From Dentipellis sp. KUC8613 (taxonomy: Eukaryota > Basidiomycota > Agaricomycetes > Russulales > Hericiaceae): DNA of 11,538 bases. Position 1 is the stretch's first letter, and each line of letters begins with the position of its first letter. The notes under the pieces were generated by a model, which saw only the letters and a list, made by a program, of their open reading frames with translations, made no database searches and was not told where the DNA came from. Of this stretch, positions 8,671 through 11,538 are shown piece by piece. The stretch lies in assembly GCA_002286715.1 (NCBI GenBank), contig NSJX01000084.1, positions 36,234 to 47,771 on the forward strand. The letters run 5' to 3'. The position numbers were made by a program, and so were the translations under genes.

Positions 8671-8745
8671 ACGTCCGCCCTCGTCACTTCCTCTCTCGTC
8701 ACGTCCGCCCTCGTCACTTCCGCTCTCGTCACGTCCGCCTACTCT
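8671..8745 (+). repeat. 30-bp tandem repeat, 2.5 copies
   Basis: Units 8671-8700 and 8701-8730 are identical at 29 of 30 bases (ACGTCCGCCCTCGTCACTTC then CTCTCTCGTC or CGCTCTCGTC), with a partial third copy after 8731. Each unit is itself two related 15-mers. In one frame it would encode a repeated SALVT/TSALV pentapeptide inside a 204-codon frame (8281-8895). That frame is GC-biased and overlaps another 199-codon frame, so I do not call it a gene. Confidence 0.8.
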
Positions 8746-8821
8746 GCGCTCGCCCGTTCGTGCTCGCGTCATTTCAATTGCCAGTGCGTGCGTTCTAGCT
8801 TACGCGCGCCTCCACTCGGAC

Positions 8822-9083
8822 ATGGTAAGTGCCCTAGCTCTACCTGGACTCATTATGTTTGTTGTCCTTCAGGTTCCCTTGGCCCCATGCATTAAGTGTG
8901 TATATCCTCTTTCCTCTTGTTTCTTATTGTGGTTGCTAACATTCTTGCAGGTTACCTTATGTTAGGATAATGCAGTCATCTCTTGCAGCATGTGCAGGAC
9001 AATATGCTGGGTGTGTATCTTCTTTTTTCTTTTATTCTTGATATAATTGCTGATATTTTTGCAGGACATCTTTTGTAGTGTAA
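8822..9083 (+). CDS. Possible spliced micro-ORF, 34 codons
   Basis: If the three introns at 8825-8872, 8896-8950 and 9011-9064 are removed, ATG at 8822 continues through all four exons to TAA at 9081-9083. The predicted product is MVPLAPCIKLPYVRIMQSSL followed by AACAGQYAGTSFVV. Exon lengths from the ATG are 3, 23, 60 and 19 nt. The joined frame avoids stops across every junction, but a 34-codon frame can do so by chance. A separate upstream frame ends at TAA 8893-8895 in exon 2. This may equally be a non-coding spliced RNA or the decayed end of a gene. No similarity recognised. Confidence 0.2.
8825..8872 (+). other. Putative intron 1 (48 bp)
   Basis: Donor GTAAGT and acceptor CCTTCAG, with a T-rich 3' half. 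The branch site is weak (GGACTCAT). The donor follows directly on ATG at 8822-8824. Confidence 0.55.
8896..8950 (+). other. Putative intron 2 (55 bp)
   Basis: Donor GTGTGT, pyrimidine-rich body, perfect branch site in TTGCTAACATTC, acceptor TTGCAG. It is clearly related in sequence to intron 3, so the two arose by duplication. Confidence 0.65.
9011..9064 (+). other. Putative intron 3 (54 bp)
   Basis: Donor GTGTGT, T-rich body, branch-like TTGCTGATATTT, acceptor TTGCAG. It aligns along its whole length with intron 2, and about 20 nt of downstream exon also look related (both ending in TAATG). Confidence 0.65.
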
Positions 9084-9340
9084 TGTTGGACTTGAGTGTA
9101 ATGGAAGGCTTCTCTGTTAGTATATGTGTTGTGTAGTGATGTATTGTGTAGTCTTTTGAAATATGATCTGTCTTTATTATCATTGTTGATCCAACTGTAA
9201 ATGAATGAAGTTTCTGCTATTATTCCAACCTATAAATTCTTGATAGCTGTATGTGTGATGTACTGACTTTGTAGGTCCTGTAGCTTTCAGGCTTTATGAA
9301 GCAGTGGTAGTAGTGATAGCAAGGTACCTATATACATAGT
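9084..9340. other. AT-rich 3' part of the element
   Basis: No gene seen. The + strand is T/G-rich with many short stops. AATGAATGAAG and TATAAATTC phrases near 9200-9238 could serve as fungal polyadenylation signals for a rightward transcript, but this cannot be shown from sequence alone. Confidence 0.35.
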
Positions 9341-9427
9341 AGGGTACCTTCTTCCATAGCAGCCATAGCAGGGTACCTTATTCCATAGTAGCCATAGCAG
9401 GGTACCTTATTCCATAGCAGCCATAGC
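9341..9427 (+). repeat. 29-bp tandem repeat, three copies
   Basis: Units at 9341-9369, 9370-9398 and 9399-9427 share AGGGTACCTT then C/ATTCCATAG then C/TAGCCATAGC. Copies differ at one or two positions. Each unit contains the CCATAGCAGCCATAGC motif also found near the left end at 6619-6673, and a KpnI-like GGTACC. The array is the right subterminal region of the 3.0-kb element. Confidence 0.9.
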
Positions 9428-9543
9428 ACTATCATAGAGGAAGGGGTAAATCTATAGCTACGAAAGATGGATACCTTGCTATGGCCCTATCAGGGTTATG
9501 TATACTATGTAGAGCTATATAGTAAGGGTTATTTTTCCTGATG

Positions 9544-9709
9544 GTGCAGCTGGTATTCCAGGTACAGTATGATACAGACAAAATTGACAGTCTAAGGAAC
9601 TATGGACGAGGGCATGAGGGTATGTACACTGTGTGGAGAACACCAGAGGAAATCAGGTTATCGTAGATAATCAGTACTGGGACGGAGGAGCTTTGGAGAG
9701 TGGTACAAC
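9544..9709. other. Spacer between two mobile elements
   Basis: 166 bp between the right end of the 3.0-kb element and the left end of the foldback element. I see no gene or clear repeat in it. It ends in TACAAC (9704-9709), the proposed target duplication of the foldback element. Confidence 0.4.
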
Positions 9710-10053
9710 GGGGTCTAGGTACTTGGGGAAACATGTGATTAAGTAGGAATGGATCAGATCAGATAAAGGGAAGGAGGACCAACAACTTCCGAGACAATGT
9801 GCAAACACTAAGTCAATATTGAGAGATCAAGGATGTCTCTCCTCGGTCTGAGGAGCTGGGATCTTGGTCTGAGATCTGAGGTCTCGGTCTGCATCACTGA
9901 GTCATTGGACTGAGACATCAGTCCAAAACCTCGGAAATGTCGGTATTGGTGTTGGTATCAGTGTCGGTGCTTGGTCACGGGTTTGGTGCTTGGTCTCAGT
10001 GGTCGGTGGTTGGCGGTTGTTGGAAGGAGTCGAGGAAAGCGATGAGATAAGGA

Positions 10054-10092
10054 GTGATCCTTGACACTACCATGATGACTGTCAAGGATCAC
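10054..10092. repeat. 13-bp perfect hairpin inside the foldback core
   Basis: GTGATCCTTGACA (10054-10066) pairs with TGTCAAGGATCAC (10080-10092) around a 13-nt loop. It marks the inner border of the left arm. The right arm has no matching hairpin, so it is not simply part of the arms. Confidence 0.7.
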
Positions 10093-10119
10093 ACTGTTGA
10101 AATCGGTACCCCCGGGGAT

Positions 10120-10165
10120 CTAATAAACGCGCACGTTGCGCTCTCAGCGATACAATAGAATCACT
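10120..10165 (-). repeat. 46-bp repeat, uninterrupted (intron-less) copy
   Basis: The two halves (10120-10142 and 10143-10165) are contiguous here and match the split copy at 10184-10206 plus 10257-10279 at 46 of 46 positions. Flanking sequence differs on both sides, so the repeat unit is just this 46-mer. Confidence 0.9.
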
Positions 10166-10183
10166 ATGTTATTTGATATGTAC

Positions 10184-10279
10184 CTAATAAACGCGCACGT
10201 TGCGCTCTATTCTGAGTTAGTTATGGTGTATCGTATCTAGATGCTGCGATACTCACCTCAGCGATACAATAGAATCACT
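10184..10279 (-). repeat. 46-bp repeat, copy split by a 50-bp insert
   Basis: The same 46 bases as at 10120-10165, separated into 23 + 23 by 10207-10256. Reading on the minus strand, the junction is CTGAG / insert / AGCGC, while the uninterrupted copy has CTGAGAGCGC. The orientation is inferred from the splice signals of the insert. Confidence 0.9.
10207..10256 (-). other. Putative 50-bp intron present in only one repeat copy
   Basis: On the minus strand the insert begins GTGAGTATCG, contains CCATAACTAACTCAG (a CTAAC branch motif) and ends GAATAG. It has canonical GT-AG borders and a normal fungal intron length. Its removal exactly restores the neighbouring 46-bp copy. The donor lies inside an 8-bp inverted repeat (CACCTCAG 10254-10261 with CTGAGGTG 10278-10285) that could mask it in RNA. 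A precise deletion or insertion of non-intron DNA is the alternative. Confidence 0.6.
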
Positions 10280-10368
10280 GAGGTGCCCCGCATCGGGTGG
10301 CGCGCGCCGTATACCGACGCGCGCTGTGGCTTAGCTACTGTATAGTATTTCGTCATCGCTGGGTCCAT
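10258..10368 (-). CDS. Short ORF in the foldback core, doubtful
   Basis: ATG at 10366-10368 opens 36 codons (MDPAMTKYYTVAKPQRASVY then GARHPMRGTSVILLYR) to TGA at 10258-10260, two bases before the putative intron donor. In another frame of the same strand SDDEILYSS, a stop, then ATARVGIRRAPPDAGHLSDS and IVSLR reads on across the spliced junction into AQRARLL. Either could be debris of a gene captured by the element. No family recognised. Confidence 0.2.
   Translation of the reverse strand: MDPAMTKYYTVAKPQRASVYGARHPMRGTSVILLYR
10300..10324. repeat. GC hairpin GCGCGCG/CGCGCGC
   Basis: Seven perfect pairs (10300-10306 with 10318-10324) around an 11-nt loop CCGTATACCGA. It is a local GC island inside an otherwise mixed element core. 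Confidence 0.6.
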
Positions 10369-10403
10369 GAGATCTCCTCACCCGATAAGATAAGATAGCA
10401 ACC

Positions 10404-10439
10404 ATGTGACTTCACGGTGGTTTGGCCGCTCAGTCACAT
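10404..10439. repeat. 8-bp inverted repeat at the inner edge of the right arm
   Basis: ATGTGACT (10404-10411) pairs with AGTCACAT (10432-10439) around a 20-nt GC-richer loop. It lies where the right arm of the foldback element begins. Function unknown. Confidence 0.5.
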
Positions 10440-10821
10440 ATTCCAACACACACCTTATCTCATTGCCTTCCTTAACTTCTTCTGATGAACACCAATCACA
10501 AATACCAAGACCAGTCACCGAGTACCCTGACTGAGCACCAAGCACCAATACTGAGCACCAAAACCCAAGATAAAGCACCAACATCAGCCACCAACCAACA
10601 TTGACCTTGGTCTCATGAAACTTGTCTCAGACCGATGACTTGCACTGACTGACACATTCCAATGACCAAGACCTCCTCAGACCAATGAGTGCACCAAGTG
10701 CAACTGAGTAATGAGTTAGCATCCTCGACCTTCTTGGACAGTGTTGGTTTCCCTTCCTGTTATCTGATCAGACTCTTACCACTTATCACATGTTATCCTG
10801 AGTACATAGACCTTTACAACA

Positions 10822-10847
10822 ATGTCAGAAGATTTTTATTCTGACAT
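10822..10847. repeat. 9-bp perfect hairpin at the element/satellite junction
   Basis: ATGTCAGAA (10822-10830) pairs with TTCTGACAT (10839-10847) around GATTTTTA. It begins two bases after the proposed right target duplication of the foldback element and shortly before the 10-bp satellite. With its T-run loop it resembles a terminator, but in a eukaryotic setting that reading has no support. Confidence 0.6.
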
Positions 10848-10890
10848 GAAAGCTATAGATTTGAACTTGATCTCATTTCAATCCATTTAC

Positions 10891-11500
10891 TTGATTCAAT
10901 CTAATGAAACCTGACTTCATTTGCTTGACCTCAATATCATCTGATTTCATCTGAGTTTAGCTGATTTTATTCAATTTGAACTGAATTGATCTGATTTGAT
11001 GTGAATTGACCTGACTTAATGTGATTTGATGTGATTTCATTTCATTTGATCTGATTTGATCTAATTTAATGCAATTTCACTTGATTTTATTGAATTTTAT
11101 CTGATTTTATCTGACTCAATGTGATTGAATCTGATTTTACTTGATTTCATCTCATACAATCTGATTTGATCTGACTTGATCTGATTTAATCCAATTTTAC
11201 TTGATTTTATCGGATTTTATCTGCTTTTATCTGATTTAATTCAATTTCACTTGACTTTATCTCATTAAATCCACTTTGATTCAATTTGATCTGATTTGAT
11301 CTGATCTGATCTGGTTTTACTCGATTTTATCAGATTTTACATGCTTTGATTTGACTCCATCTTATTTGATCTGATTTTTATCGATTTTATCAAATTTTAC
11401 TTGCTTTCATTCAATGTAATTTGAATTGATGTCACTGTATATGACTTCACATGATTTAATCTGATTTTACCTGATTTTATCCGATTTTATTCGATTTTAT
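10891..11500 (+). repeat. 10-bp satellite, 61 in-register units
   Basis: Consecutive 10-mers follow the consensus CTGATTTTAT / CTGATTTGAT, with variation mainly at positions 1-3 and 8-10 and a core ATTT. The register is kept from 10891 to 11500 without an insertion or deletion. Less regular related sequence extends back to about 10855. Blocks such as TTTTAC-TTGATTTTAT-CNGATTTTA at about 11071, 11191 and 11311 hint at a 120-bp (12-unit) higher-order period. T-tracts repeated at about one helical turn should curve the DNA. It is not coding. Confidence 0.9.
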
Positions 11501-11538
11501 TCAGCTGTCTTCAAGTCTGTATGGTGTTTGTAGTGTCA

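Larger units (their letters stand above)
6530..9543. mobile_element. Putative 3.0-kb non-autonomous DNA transposon
   Basis: A perfect 15-bp terminal inverted repeat, CATCAGGAAAAATAA, lies at 6530-6544 with its reverse complement at 9529-9543. Similarity continues inward (TATATAGC on both sides). CATAGCAGCCATAGC-type motifs lie inside each end, and a 17-bp phrase GGTTATGTATACTATGT occurs at 6567-6583 and 9494-9510. No transposase frame is recognisable, so the element would be non-autonomous or decayed. No exact target duplication is visible, although GTGCAG follows the right end and also occurs 8 bp outside the left end. The interior shows a G-rich arm (6900-7960), an AT-rich core (about 7985-8310, containing the midpoint 8036) and a C-rich arm (8320-8820). 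The superfamily cannot be assigned. Confidence 0.45.
9710..10814. mobile_element. Foldback-type element with long inverted arms
   Basis: The left arm (9710 to about 10055) and the right arm (about 10445 to 10814) align in inverted orientation. Outer ends: GGTCTAGGTACTTGG against GGTCTATGTACTCAGG, then ACATGTGATTAAGT against ACATGTGATAAGT, GATCAGATAA in both, and ACCAACA in both. Middle: TCGGTCTGAG and TTGGTGCTTGGT-type repeats. Inner ends: GATGAGATAAGG against AATGAGATAAGG. Identity is partial with indels, so the element is old. TACAAC flanks both ends (9704-9709 and 10815-10820) as a possible 6-bp target duplication. No transposase is visible. Long arms made of short internal repeats around a small core are typical of foldback elements; a decayed Mutator-like element is an alternative. 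Confidence 0.6.

Noticed and set aside
8199..8895. Two overlapping + strand frames of 199 and 204 codons
   Set aside because: Both are open for the same compositional reason and span a pyrimidine-rich leader-like tract and a tandem repeat. At most one could be real, and neither shows a domain.
10105..10120. GGTACCCCCGGGGATC resembles a cloning-vector polylinker (KpnI-SmaI-BamHI order)
   Set aside because: It has two extra bases relative to the usual polylinker and no further vector sequence follows. The next bases are the 46-bp repeat, also found away from this motif at 10184. Chance overlap of GC palindromes is more likely, though a vector screen would settle it.
10378..10584. 68-codon minus-strand frame in the right arm of the foldback element
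   Set aside because: It is translated from the GGT-rich arm repeats (LVLGAQ-like peptides), so it is a by-product of the repeat rather than a gene.
10822..10847. Hairpin with T-run considered as a rho-independent terminator
   Set aside because: Nothing else in the window is bacterial, no gene ends here, and the T-run lies in the loop rather than after the stem.
10891..11500. Regular repeats considered as a CRISPR array
   Set aside because: The units are 10 bp, contiguous and have no unique spacers. The context is eukaryotic.

Overview
The window looks like gene-poor, repeat-rich nuclear DNA of a filamentous fungus, most likely a basidiomycete. Two things point that way. Coding traces are broken up by short spliceosomal introns (48-70 bp) with GTRNGT donors and CTAAC/CTGAC-type branch sites. 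The rest is layered mobile-element DNA. I see no intact conventional gene, no rRNA or tRNA, no CRISPR array and no prokaryotic operon structure. I cannot name a species or a protein family with confidence.

Layout. 1-560: nothing I can assign. 560-2080: a possible eroded gene on the + strand, supported mainly by three intron-like segments. 2080-3100: no gene seen. 3105-5230 (minus strand): remains of a multi-exon gene. Several exons read well (3105-3473, 3623-3787, 3915-4127, 4186-4297) and introns at 3474-3537 and 4298-4352 are clear, but there are frameshifts and single-base stops. Another exon-like fragment with N-glycosylation sequons (6206-6346, minus strand) may be an upstream piece of the same gene. 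Between the two lies a region with the layout of a retrotransposon LTR (about 5241-5974). 6379-6512: a near-perfect 44-bp inverted repeat around a 46-nt centre, like a very small MITE.

6530-9543: a 3.0-kb segment bounded by a 15-bp perfect terminal inverted repeat. CATAGCAGC motifs lie near both ends, including a 29-bp repeat in three copies. The interior is roughly symmetrical: an AT-rich core near the midpoint, a G-rich arm on the left and a C-rich arm on the right. The right arm leads into three tandem intron/short-exon units. This could be a large non-autonomous DNA transposon.

9710-10814: a foldback-type element with long, diverged inverted arms and a possible 6-bp target duplication (TACAAC). 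Its core carries the most striking signal in the window. A 46-bp sequence is present twice with full identity, once uninterrupted and once split by exactly 50 bp. On the minus strand that insert starts GTGAGT, contains CTAAC and ends TAG, so the pair looks like an intron-minus and an intron-plus copy side by side. 10891-11500: a degenerate 10-bp satellite of 61 units that stays in register without an indel, a pattern expected to give curved DNA.

There is no evident pathway here. The interest lies in the mobile-element structures and their apparent introns.
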